Positions 35,015 through 42,197 of a stretch of DNA of 64,000 nt are shown piece after piece. Where the stretch lies: assembly GCF_044759095.2 (NCBI RefSeq), contig NZ_JBIYSM020000009.1, forward strand, positions 1 through 64,000, written 5' to 3'. A model generated the notes under the pieces. It was not told the DNA's origin, did not search any database, and saw only the letters and a program-made list of their open reading frames with translations. Source of the stretch: JBIYSM02 sp044759095. Lineage in GTDB: Bacteria > Bacillota > Bacilli > Brevibacillales > Brevibacillaceae. The stretch's first letter is position 1; each line of letters begins with the position of its first letter. The translations under genes and the position numbers were made by a program.

Positions 35015-36244
35015 TCAGACCGAAACCGTCTGCCCGGCCTGCCCCGCCCTCAGCCGATGCAACTTGCGCCCTTTCCAGAAAAAGTAGAGACTGGCCACGG
35101 CAATGACCGCCATCGTCGTGAACATCGCTGGTCCGCCGTACACGGACAGAATCATCCCTCCCGCCCATGGCCCGAGGAAGCTGCCGAACTCGCCAAAACT
35201 CTGCGCCCCATAGTAGGTGCCGCGCATGCCCTGCGGGGTAATTTGATCGACCTGCGCGTACTCGGCGGGTACAATGAGGATTTCACCCAACGTAAATATG
35301 ACCATGGCCACAATAAAACCGGACCAACCGGCGGAAGTGGCAAACCCAATCTCCCCCAGCGCCAAAAGCATGCTGCCAAGCACGATACGTTTAAACAGCG
35401 ACAGCCTTTCGGACCAACGGGTGAGCGGTACCTGTACGAGAAAGACGGTTATCCCGTTGAGGCTCATCAAGAGTCCGAACAGTTTGACACCATCGGACAG
35501 GTTATCTGTCAGATATTGTGACAGCGTAACCGACATCTGTCCATGAACGGTCATCAGAAGTACGCCGCCAATGGTAAACAGAAACAGAACCGTATCGCGG
35601 CGGAGCACCTGCCAAATGCGGGAAACGGTGACCGCTTCCTCGCGATCCCCGGACATCGCCTCCTTTACCCTGAAGGCGCGGAAGCACAGGATCAGGGCTA
35701 TGGCATAAACGACATACACGGCCGCCGCCAAAGCAAAGGCAAAGCTGCTGCCGCCGATCCCAAGAAACGCCCCAACCATCGGGCCGATGGAAAATCCCAG
35801 GTTGATCGCCATGTAGCGGTTGGAAAACACGCGAAACCGCTTCTCTTCTGGCGTTAGGTCTCCCATCAGCGCCTTGGAGATGGTTCCAAAAAAAGAGCCC
35901 GCCAGCCCCCTCAGGACGCTGATGATGAGCAGTGCAGCAGGATTTGCGGTGGAGACGAATCCGATGCAGGCGATCGCAAGCCCCAGCAGTGATAATATCA
36001 TCAGCTTTTGTCTTCCGAGCAGGTCGGACAACACCCCGCCGACAAAACCGCCGATCGTGGCTGCCAAGGGTCCCGCACCGATGATCAAACCGATGGCAGG
36101 AATGCCAAGCCGAGTGGTTTCACTGAGGTAGATCGCGAGAAACGGCATGCTCATCGAGCTGGTCAACGTCACGAACACGGTTCCTGCCATCAACAGTTGC
36201 ACAATAGGATGATAGGCCTGCAAATACCCGCGCCATTCTTTCAT
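35015..36244 (-). CDS. MFS transporter (drug exporter-like)
   Basis: Twelve-helix major facilitator, 409 residues. The loop 2-3 motif reads GGVLSDLLGRQKLM and the N-terminal half has FLAIYLSETTRLG and GPLAATIGGFVGG, typical of DHA1-like exporters of the YttB/YfkF kind. Substrate unknown. The gene starts 10 bases after the ArsR-like regulator gene on the same strand, with GGAGTG before the ATG; the two form a regulator-pump unit. Confidence 0.85.
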   Translation of the reverse strand: MKEWRGYLQAYHPIVQLLMAGTVFVTLTSSMSMPFLAIYLSETTRLGIPAIGLIIGAGPLAATIGGFVGGVLSDLLGRQKLMILSLLGLAIACIGFVSTANPAALLIISVLRGLAGSFFGTISKALMGDLTPEEKRFRVFSNRYMAINLGFSIGPMVGAFLGIGGSSFAFALAAAVYVVYAIALILCFRAFRVKEAMSGDREEAVTVSRIWQVLRRDTVLFLFTIGGVLLMTVHGQMSVTLSQYLTDNLSDGVKLFGLLMSLNGITVFLVQVPLTRWSERLSLFKRIVLGSMLLALGEIGFATSAGWSGFIVAMVIFTLGEILIVPAEYAQVDQITPQGMRGTYYGAQSFGEFGSFLGPWAGGMILSVYGGPAMFTTMAVIAVASLYFFWKGRKLHRLRAGQAGQTVSV

Positions 36245-36254
36245 AGAGACACTC

Positions 36255-37169
36255 CTAGCTCCACAAAAATTGTTGTAATTCGGTGTTCAAGCGGTCGACA
36301 AACGGTTCGCGGAGGCTGTACCAGGCTGCAGTCGTACTATCGCTGTAATGGCTGCGAACCATACCCGCCCGACGCAGCGCGGTAAGATGGTGGTGCACCG
36401 TGCTTTTTGCCAGTTTGACCTGCTTCTGAATATCCGATAAAGTCTGCGGCTTCTGCGCAAGACAGCGAAGGATCTGGAGGCGCTTTTCGTCGGCCAGGCA
36501 CTGTGTGACGGGAAGCAAGCGGGAAATCGAATCGTCCTCTCCGCCTCCCTCCTGTGAAGAAGGATACAAACAGGTGGCGATGCCGCGGTAAAAGTCCAGA
36601 ATAGTCGCCGGACTGCAGTGATACTGAGGGGCGAGAATGACCTGCCGCAAATTCTCTGTCGGTTCAATTCGCAGTCCGTGCGTGGCTTCTTCCACGAGGT
36701 CAATTGGTGATACGGTTTGAGCTCGTTCGGCCAGCCGCTCGGCATCCCGCTCCAATCTCCGCAATATGTCTGCATCCAGCCGGGAGAAGTAATGTTCATG
36801 CCATTTTGATAACAGATACAAGCTGCGGTCGCGAACTTCTCCCAGGTTTAACGGGATGGAACTGACCCATGGAGCGAGCCGTTCGTAAATCTCTCCTGGG
36901 GGAAGCCTTTCCAACCAGGCGAGAAACTTTTCTACCGTGTCTTTCTCGGTAGACTGGGCGATCAGAAGGACGATCCGATGCATCACTTCCCATCGTTCGT
37001 CTTCCAGCTCGGCGGCGAATCCGGCCGGGAGTTTGCGGACTGTTTCCTTCCGCCAGTCGTTGCCCAGCCTGATGTTCTTTCGATCCCGTTGATGGATGTA
37101 AGCGTATAGGCTAAGGACCAATTCGTATGCAGGCGAGTATTCGATTGTCATAGAATATTGATTATTCAT
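36255..37169 (-). CDS. ArsR-family winged-helix regulator with long N-terminal domain
   Basis: A 304-residue protein whose last 90 residues form an ArsR-type winged helix (CLADEKRLQILRCLAQKPQTL, then DIQKQVKLAKSTVHHHLTALRRAGMVRSH). The first 200 residues are an all-helical domain of the DUF5937 kind found in some regulators next to MFS pumps (memory, not verified). No metal-binding cysteines are evident, so a small-molecule signal is more likely than a metal. ATG 37169 was preferred over 37223; its ribosome site is weak. It probably controls the adjacent MFS gene. Confidence 0.8.
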   Translation of the reverse strand: MNNQYSMTIEYSPAYELVLSLYAYIHQRDRKNIRLGNDWRKETVRKLPAGFAAELEDERWEVMHRIVLLIAQSTEKDTVEKFLAWLERLPPGEIYERLAPWVSSIPLNLGEVRDRSLYLLSKWHEHYFSRLDADILRRLERDAERLAERAQTVSPIDLVEEATHGLRIEPTENLRQVILAPQYHCSPATILDFYRGIATCLYPSSQEGGGEDDSISRLLPVTQCLADEKRLQILRCLAQKPQTLSDIQKQVKLAKSTVHHHLTALRRAGMVRSHYSDSTTAAWYSLREPFVDRLNTELQQFLWS

Positions 37170-37240
37170 TCGATCACCATCGAACTTTCTGAGTAAGTAT
37201 CTGTATTTTACTGATCCTCCCATTTTTTGTCAACGAATAT

Positions 37241-37615
37241 TCATATCGTTTCGTCCTTCTTCGCCACACTGAGGTACACCGCGATCACCAGCAACGCCAG
37301 ATCCAGCTCGTAGCCCGCAATCCTGCCGTCAGCCAGCAGCCCCGCTCCAGCCGGCAGCTTTACGGTCACAACGGCTCCCAGCATCAACACGGCCATGGCG
37401 AGAGAAACGTATCGCGTTGCCAAGCCGAGTACCAGGGCAATTCCGCCCGCAAGCTCCAGCCAGGTAACCGGATAGGCCAATAACTCCGGCAGACCGTAAC
37501 CGCCAAATGAGCGGGCGACTTCGTCCACTCCCATTTTCCACTTCGCCAGGCCATGGGCAAAAAAAATGACGCCAAGCACGATGCGCAGTAGCGAAAACCC
37601 CATTTTTTCCAGCAT
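37241..37615 (-). CDS. DoxX-family membrane protein
   Basis: Four-helix membrane protein, 124 residues. GVIFFAHGLAKWKMGVDEVARSFGGYGLPELLAYPVTWLELAGGIALVLGLATR is a clear DoxX pattern. Family members are linked to redox or thiosulfate metabolism, but the role here is unknown. GAGGAGGG precedes the ATG. It is divergent from the ArsN1-like gene. Confidence 0.87.
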   Translation of the reverse strand: MLEKMGFSLLRIVLGVIFFAHGLAKWKMGVDEVARSFGGYGLPELLAYPVTWLELAGGIALVLGLATRYVSLAMAVLMLGAVVTVKLPAGAGLLADGRIAGYELDLALLVIAVYLSVAKKDETI

Positions 37616-37733
37616 GAGAGCATCCCTCCTCTCTTACCCTATGCGGAAGATGTCCCCAAAAATGAGAAAGCCCAGATTTTCAAAGTTTCTGATAAAATTA
37701 GTTGCAATCAGAACGAGTAAGGAGCTGATCAAC

Positions 37734-38225
37734 ATGCTTGTTCGCAAGGCAGCCGAACGGGATTTGCCTGACATCCTGCTGATCTACAATCAGGGAATTG
37801 AAGACAGGATCGCAACATTGGAAATGGACATGAAAGACATGCTGTTCATGTCAAAATGGTTCGAGCAGCACAAAGGGAGATATGCCGTATTGGTTGCTGA
37901 GATTGACAGTAACGTGGTGGGCTGGGCATCCATCAATCCCTATAGCAACCGGTGTGCTTATGACGGCGTGGGGGATTTGTCCGTCTACATCCATCGCGAC
38001 TTTCGCGGGAAAGGGATCGGTCAGAGACTGCTTCAGGATTTGGAGGCTGTCGGCAAAGAAAACGGGTTTCACAAATTCGTCTTGTTTACCTTTCCGTTTA
38101 ACGGCCTGGGGCAGGGATTGTATCGAAAAGCCGGCTTCCGTGAAGTCGGGATATTTCGAAATCAGGGAATGTTAGACGGAAAATTTGTAGATGTAATGGC
38201 AATGGAAAAGCTGCTTATGGATTGA
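37734..38225 (+). CDS. GNAT acetyltransferase, PAT/ArsN1-like
   Basis: Cytoplasmic N-acetyltransferase of 163 residues. The start LVRKAAERDLPDILLIYNQGIEDRIATLE is typical of phosphinothricin acetyltransferase relatives, and HRDFRGKGIGQRLLQDLE is the acetyl-CoA loop. ArsN1 proteins of this group acetylate arsinothricin, an arsenic-containing glutamate analogue, and lie in ars operons (literature knowledge). Its place at the head of the arsenic block favours ArsN1 over a general PAT. AAGGAG lies eight bases before the ATG. Substrate identity is inferred. Confidence 0.8.
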   Translation: MLVRKAAERDLPDILLIYNQGIEDRIATLEMDMKDMLFMSKWFEQHKGRYAVLVAEIDSNVVGWASINPYSNRCAYDGVGDLSVYIHRDFRGKGIGQRLLQDLEAVGKENGFHKFVLFTFPFNGLGQGLYRKAGFREVGIFRNQGMLDGKFVDVMAMEKLLMD

Positions 38226-38255
38226 TTTCCAATAGGTTTAGGTGATACGGAAAAA

Positions 38256-38271
38256 ATCAAAAAAATTTGAT
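38256..38271. promoter_or_regulatory. ArsR operator copy 1
   Basis: ATCAAAAAAATTTGAT, with inverted arms ATCAAA and TTTGAT, lies between the ArsN1-like gene and arsR. The same 16-bp sequence recurs at 38317 and, inverted, at 38700 and 38981. Confidence 0.75.
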
Positions 38272-38316
38272 GAAACCTATTGCACATTTTCCATCCATGG
38301 AATATAGTGTTATTAC

Positions 38317-38332
38317 ATCAAAAAAATTTGAT
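38317..38332. promoter_or_regulatory. ArsR operator copy 2
   Basis: Second identical ATCAAAAAAATTTGAT, 61 bases from copy 1 (about six helical turns) and 22 bases before the arsR start, suggesting autorepression, possibly with looping. Confidence 0.75.
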
Positions 38333-38353
38333 TATACAAAGAAGGTGACAATC

Positions 38354-38683
38354 TTGAAGAGTCTCCCCCTGCTGAATCAACCGACGGAAGAGGCCTTTTT
38401 TGAAGCCTATGAAGCCAAGTTTAAAGCGCTGGCTGATAAAAAGCGCCTCCAAATCATGTATGAGCTAACCCAACGGGGGAAGGTATGTGTCTGCGATCTT
38501 TGCGAAATTGTAGACATGGCACAGTCAAAGCTGTCCTACCACCTAAAGATCCTGCTGGATGCCAATTTGATTAAAAAAGAAGTCCTGGGCACCTGGAGCT
38601 ACTACGAAATTAACCAGCAGGAAGTAAACCATCTGCTCTCCGAACAACTGTGCTGCATCTTCCGTCCCACCAACTGCTGCTAA
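38354..38683 (+). CDS. arsR: ArsR/SmtB-family repressor with extra cysteine pairs
   Basis: Winged-helix repressor of 109 residues. FKALADKKRLQIMYELTQRGKVCVCDLCEIVDMAQSKL contains Cys45, Cys47 and Cys50, the classic As(III)-binding CVCDLC type. The C-terminus ends LCCIFRPTNCC, adding two CC pairs that may form another thiolate site. I chose TTG 38354 with AAGGTGA upstream, because in-frame ATGs further up lie within or before operator copy 2. GTG 38345 is an alternative. It likely represses itself, the microprotein and the permease through the four identical sites. Confidence 0.87.
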   Translation: MKSLPLLNQPTEEAFFEAYEAKFKALADKKRLQIMYELTQRGKVCVCDLCEIVDMAQSKLSYHLKILLDANLIKKEVLGTWSYYEINQQEVNHLLSEQLCCIFRPTNCC

Positions 38684-38699
38684 TTTTTTTAAAGGCTAA

Positions 38700-38715
38700 A
38701 TCAAATTTTTTTGAT
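38700..38715. promoter_or_regulatory. ArsR operator copy 3
   Basis: ATCAAATTTTTTTGAT, the exact inverse of copies 1 and 2, lies between arsR and the first CCG microprotein, 27 bases before its start. Confidence 0.75.
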
Positions 38716-38741
38716 GAATTGATTACAAGGAGGAATCGAAA

Positions 38742-38906
38742 ATGACAAACTTCATCAAAAAACTCATCGGAGGAAGCTCCGACAAGAACCAGGGAAACTG
38801 CTGCGGGGTAGAGATTAAAGAAGTGACTACCGAAAACAAAGAGGCTGCTTCTGAATCCTGCTGCGGCACTGGTTCAAGCGACAGCAACTCATCTTGCTGC
38901 GGGTAA
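38742..38906 (+). CDS. CCG microprotein 1 (putative arsenic/thiophilic metal-binding)
   Basis: A 54-codon gene with AAGGAGG before the ATG. The product begins TNFIKKLIGG, continues CCGVEIKEV, and contains three CCG motifs with cysteines at 20-21, 40-41 and 52-53, the last ending the protein. The rest is Ser, Lys and Glu rich with no hydrophobic core. A homologue of identical length lies at 41221. ArsR operators flank it on both sides and a hairpin follows. It probably binds As(III), Sb(III) or a methylated arsenical and buffers it or delivers it to ArsP. Function is inferred; I recall similar unnamed proteins in Bacillota near ars genes. Confidence 0.85.
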   Translation: MTNFIKKLIGGSSDKNQGNCCGVEIKEVTTENKEAASESCCGTGSSDSNSSCCG

Positions 38907-38928
38907 GGCTGAGGGATCCCCTCAGCTT
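38907..38928 (+). terminator. Hairpin after CCG microprotein 1
   Basis: GCTGAGGG and CCCTCAGC pair in the sequence GGCTGAGGGATCCCCTCAGC directly after the stop codon. The T run after it is short, so termination may be partial; a separate operator and probably promoter follow for the permease gene. Confidence 0.5.
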
Positions 38929-38980
38929 TGCCACTCAACCGGGCTGCCTTGGAATCTATATCAATTTTTTTATACAATAA

Positions 38981-38996
38981 ATCAAATTTTTTTGAT
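38981..38996. promoter_or_regulatory. ArsR operator copy 4
   Basis: ATCAAATTTTTTTGAT, identical to copy 3, lies 15-30 bases before the permease start, giving that gene its own controlled promoter. Confidence 0.75.
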
Positions 38997-39011
38997 GAAG
39001 AAGAAAGGTTG

Positions 39012-39884
39012 ATGATGATGTGGTTTGAAGCAGCCAAGAGCTTTTTCTATATCGCTCTCGAACTTACGGTATTGTTTTTCGTGATCTCGTTTCTGATCAG
39101 CTTGCTGCAGGGAATCATTCCGTACGAAAAGCTGGAAAAGTGGATGTTTCACAAGAATCCGCTGCTGGGTGCCGGCTTTGCCCTTCTGCTGGCCTTCGTC
39201 ACTCCATTTTGTTCGTGCTCCACCATTCCCATGGTCGTCAGCATGCTGAATAAACAGATGCGGTTTGGGATTGTCATGATCTTCTTATTCGCTTCCCCTG
39301 TGCTCGATCCAACCATCCTCAGTCTGATGACCGTTACCCTGGGATGGAAAGTGGCAGCGATCTACACGGCGGCGACCAGCATCTTCGCAGTGGCGATCGG
39401 GTTCACATTGGAGGCGCTCGGCTTTGAAAAAGCGGTAAAAAACGTCATTGTCAACGGCCTTAAGGAACCTGTCAAAAAACTCGATGCTCGTCTTGCCTGG
39501 CAGGAAACATTATCCCTGATGAAAACCGTATATCCGTACCTTCTCATCGGGGCCGCCATCGGCGCTGTGATTCACGGCCTCGTCCCGACGGAATGGATTG
39601 CCGGAACCTTTGGCGGAGATCAATGGTGGCTCGTACCGGTAGCAGCCATAGTCGGTATCCCGTTGTACATACGCCTCTCCACCATGATTCCGATCTCCCA
39701 GATGCTCATCGCGAAAGGAATGGCGTTGGGTCCCGTAATGGCGTTAATGATCAGCTCGGCCGGTGCCAGCCTGCCGGAGATTACGCTGCTCCATTCCATC
39801 TTCAAGAAAAAGCTGGTTTTCGCTTTTGTGGCTTCTGTTTTCACGATGTCCACCCTTTCGGGGCTACTCTTTACTCTCTTGTAA
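39012..39884 (+). CDS. ArsP/SO_0444-like arsenical efflux permease (DUF318)
   Basis: Integral membrane permease, 290 residues with about eight helices. The signature AFVTPFCSCSTIPMVVSML carries the paired cysteines of the ArsP/DUF318 family, repeated in spirit by ATSIF and GIPLYIRLSTMIPISQMLI in the second half. ArsP exports trivalent organoarsenicals, and the SO_0444 group arsenite or antimonite (family knowledge). Three consecutive ATGs (39012, 39015, 39018) make the exact start uncertain; AAAGG lies just upstream. Its own ArsR operator precedes it. The linked CCG microproteins could hand substrate to it. Confidence 0.83.
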   Translation: MMMWFEAAKSFFYIALELTVLFFVISFLISLLQGIIPYEKLEKWMFHKNPLLGAGFALLLAFVTPFCSCSTIPMVVSMLNKQMRFGIVMIFLFASPVLDPTILSLMTVTLGWKVAAIYTAATSIFAVAIGFTLEALGFEKAVKNVIVNGLKEPVKKLDARLAWQETLSLMKTVYPYLLIGAAIGAVIHGLVPTEWIAGTFGGDQWWLVPVAAIVGIPLYIRLSTMIPISQMLIAKGMALGPVMALMISSAGASLPEITLLHSIFKKKLVFAFVASVFTMSTLSGLLFTLL

Positions 39885-39899
39885 AAAGGAGATCTGCAC

Positions 39900-41156
39900 A
39901 TGCTCACCCTGGGTAACCTTTCAGAAACAATGGAACGGATCAAACAATATATCGCATTTCTTGGCGGTCCCGAGGCAGGAGGGCGATTATCAGGGACGGA
40001 AAGTGCCCGCAAGGCAGCCGACTATCTGGCAGCATTCCTGCAGCAAACCGGGTACTCCCCTGCGGGGATTGACGGGTATCTGACACCCGTCGAGGTTTCT
40101 GCTGCCAGGCTCACCGGTCCCGCTCAATTAACCATCGGGGAAAAAAGATTGCGGCACCGGATCGATTTTGCTGAAATGGCTCCCTTCTCCTCCGGCGGAT
40201 CCGTAACAGGAACCCTGGTAACGATTCGGGACGGCGAAGAGATTGATAGCGACAATCTCGCAGGAAAGGTTGTTCTCATTCCGGAACGCCCGGATCGTTT
40301 TGATTTGAAAAAGACGGCGGAAGCCGCCGTCGTTCTTGGGGTCGCTGCGTTGTTAATCGAGTTCGGAGATCCGCACTGGTTCCCGAAAACGATTTTTGGC
40401 TCAAAAAACAACAAGATTCCGGTCATTCGGATCCGTCGTTCGCTGGCTCAAGAGTTCGCCGATCAGGAAGTACAAGTTCATCTTGAACTGCCATTGGAAA
40501 CGGAAACAATGGTTTGTAACAACGTATATGGATTTCTTCCTGGGGCAAAAACAGACCGCACGCTCGTCTTAACCGCCCATTACGATCACCTTGGCGATGA
40601 TCCGGGAGGGGTACGCTTCCCAGGCGCTATCGATAATGGATCCGGTGTCGCCGTCATGATGGAAGTGGCCCGAAGCCTGAAACAAAACCAAAGGTCTCTC
40701 CCCTTTCATGTCCTGGTTGCATTCGTCACAGGAGAAGAGTCCGGGTTGTGGGGATCCCGTCACCTGGCTGCGAATCCGCCTGTCCCGTTATCCGCCGTGA
40801 TTAATCTGGATTGCCTGGGGTTTGAACCGATCCTCAACGCCATGCGGGTGGGTCACAAGTCTCCTGGTCTCTGGTTGGCAGATTTGGCTGCAGCCGTCAT
40901 CTTGGATCACGGAGTTGAGCCAAAGTGGATTTACGGCGGAGAAGATTCCGTGGCATTCACGGAAAAAGGCATTCCTGCGGTCGGATTCGGGCAAAAACCC
41001 ACTCTCTCCGACTCGATCGCCATTCATACCCCGAACGACAATCCAGAGAACCTGCATGACAAACCGATTGAACTGGGATTATCCATTGTTTCTGAACTGA
41101 TCAACCGGCTTGCGATCCTGGAAAGTTGGGAACCAGAAATGGAACGAACCGGTTAG
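39900..41156 (+). CDS. M28-family metallopeptidase with PA-like insert, cytoplasmic
   Basis: Zinc aminopeptidase-type hydrolase, 418 residues. Metal ligands are visible: TAHYDHLGDD, GAIDNGSGVAVMME, TGEESGLWGS, INLDCLGFE and AIHTPNDNPENL, with the catalytic Glu in GEES. An insert at about residues 85-190 resembles a PA domain (LAGKVVLIPERP). There is no signal peptide, whereas most bacterial M28 enzymes are exported. It begins 15 bases after the permease gene and precedes the second CCG microprotein by 64 bases. An M28 enzyme is not a standard ars gene. It might cleave an arsenical peptide conjugate or process the microproteins (speculation). Confidence 0.87.
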   Translation: MLTLGNLSETMERIKQYIAFLGGPEAGGRLSGTESARKAADYLAAFLQQTGYSPAGIDGYLTPVEVSAARLTGPAQLTIGEKRLRHRIDFAEMAPFSSGGSVTGTLVTIRDGEEIDSDNLAGKVVLIPERPDRFDLKKTAEAAVVLGVAALLIEFGDPHWFPKTIFGSKNNKIPVIRIRRSLAQEFADQEVQVHLELPLETETMVCNNVYGFLPGAKTDRTLVLTAHYDHLGDDPGGVRFPGAIDNGSGVAVMMEVARSLKQNQRSLPFHVLVAFVTGEESGLWGSRHLAANPPVPLSAVINLDCLGFEPILNAMRVGHKSPGLWLADLAAAVILDHGVEPKWIYGGEDSVAFTEKGIPAVGFGQKPTLSDSIAIHTPNDNPENLHDKPIELGLSIVSELINRLAILESWEPEMERTG

Positions 41157-41220
41157 ATGGTCACAAATCCGAAACGGTTTGGGATCTATATAACAAAAAC
41201 CATTGAAGGAGGAATAAAGG

Positions 41221-41385
41221 ATGGCAAACTTTATGAAGAAACTAGTAGAAGGAACGAAAAAGGAACAAGGCAGCTGCTGCGGAGTGGAAATCAAGGAAGT
41301 CGCAGCAGAGAAGCAGGAATCCGCCTCTGAATCCTGCTGCGGAACGGATACGAAGGATGGCAGCAGCTCTTCCTGCTGCGGGTAA
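41221..41385 (+). CDS. CCG microprotein 2 (putative arsenic/thiophilic metal-binding)
   Basis: A 54-codon gene with GAAGGAGG eight bases before the ATG. The product begins ANFMKKLVEG and has CCGVEIKEV and two further CCG motifs (cysteines 19-20, 39-40, 52-53), almost a copy of the protein at 38742. Both proteins are exactly 54 residues and end in SCCG. Variation lies mainly in the linkers, as expected for selection on cysteine spacing. No ArsR operator precedes it, so it is likely cotranscribed with the permease and peptidase genes. A hairpin follows. Confidence 0.85.
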   Translation: MANFMKKLVEGTKKEQGSCCGVEIKEVAAEKQESASESCCGTDTKDGSSSSCCG

Positions 41386-41409
41386 TGGTTGTAGGCAATG
41401 ACAATAGGC

Positions 41410-41435
41410 AGGCTGGGACCTTTCAGTTCCAGCCT
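41410..41435 (+). terminator. Hairpin after CCG microprotein 2 (twin copy 1)
   Basis: AGGCTGGGAC and GTTCCAGCCT pair imperfectly around a short loop; moderate T content follows. A near-identical hairpin lies at 41697-41722, on the other side of the R1c element. Confidence 0.55.
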
Positions 41436-41465
41436 CTGTTTGTTGAGAAAACAATGGTTTGTAGA

Positions 41466-41664
41466 GGGACCGGTTTCTCCAGCTACCCGCGAGCTGTGAC
41501 GACCTGCTAGCGCAGCGAGGTGGGCGCGGGCATAAAGCAGCGCCACCCTGAGAAAACTTCGTAGAGACGCGGCTTTGGCGATGCCCCCGCGAATCGTCGC
41601 GGAGCGGACAGTTGACACTTCCCTGTGGGGAGGAGGGCCGAGCGGAGGCGGAGAAATCGGTCCC
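41466..41664 (+). repeat. R1 element, full copy (R1c)
   Basis: A 199-base element bounded by GGGACCGGTTTCTCC (41466-41480) and GGAGAAATCGGTCCC (41650-41664), complementary at 14 of 15 positions with the last a possible G-U pair. The interior shares GCAGCGC, GGCTTTGGCG, GCGAATC and GCGGAGCGGACAGTT with R1a/R1b. The 41386-41736 gap between the two ars blocks holds this element and the twin hairpins but no supported gene. Confidence 0.7.
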
Positions 41665-41696
41665 GAATAGGCACGAATACCTTTTTCGACAGTCTC

Positions 41697-41722
41697 AGGC
41701 TGGGACCTTTCAATCCCAGCCT
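41697..41722 (-). terminator. Hairpin downstream of arsC (twin copy 2)
   Basis: AGGCTGGGAC and ATCCCAGCCT form a stem followed on the plus strand by TTTT. It can terminate the plus block, and by symmetry the minus-strand arsC transcript, which ends at 41737. Confidence 0.6.
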
Positions 41723-41736
41723 TTTCCCGTTCCTTC

Positions 41737-42162
41737 TTACTTTCCTTCCTTCAGGAATTGCTCGATACGACTCTTGATGGCATCACGCACAGTACGGAAG
41801 CTTGTCATGATCTCTTCCTCCGTACCCGTGGCTTTTGCCGGATCATCAAAGCCCCAGTGCCATTTCACCGCGTTTTTGTTCGGGATCGCCGGGCAATGCT
41901 CATCGGCATGGCCGCAAAGGGTAATCACGAAATCGGCACGATTCAAAATTTCAGGGTCAATTACGTCAGATGTTTGCGAGCTGATATCAACCCCGGCCTC
42001 GTTCATGGTTTGCACAGCACGCGGGTTCAGCCCATGCGCTTCCAGACCCGCACTCTTTACTTCATAGCGATCTTTGCCCAACGCTCTCAAAAAGCCCTCT
42101 GCCATTTGGCTGCGGCAGGAGTTTCCTGTGCAAAGGAAATATACCAACGGTTTTTTATCCAT
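41737..42162 (-). CDS. arsC: Arsenate reductase ArsC (thioredoxin-coupled)
   Basis: Reduces arsenate to arsenite for export, 141 residues. The low-molecular-weight phosphatase loop is [16 protein letters not shown] with nucleophile Cys11, and the redox pair lies in [11 protein letters not shown] (about Cys82 and Cys89). This three-cysteine arrangement marks the thioredoxin-dependent class known from B. subtilis and Staphylococcus. AAGGAG precedes the ATG. It is the last gene of the minus-strand arsR-arsB-arsC block. Confidence 0.95.
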   Translation of the reverse strand: MDKKPLVYFLCTGNSCRSQMAEGFLRALGKDRYEVKSAGLEAHGLNPRAVQTMNEAGVDISSQTSDVIDPEILNRADFVITLCGHADEHCPAIPNKNAVKWHWGFDDPAKATGTEEEIMTSFRTVRDAIKSRIEQFLKEGK

Positions 42163-42197
42163 GTTCTTTCAGACTCCTTTTCATGTGTTATGTTTTG

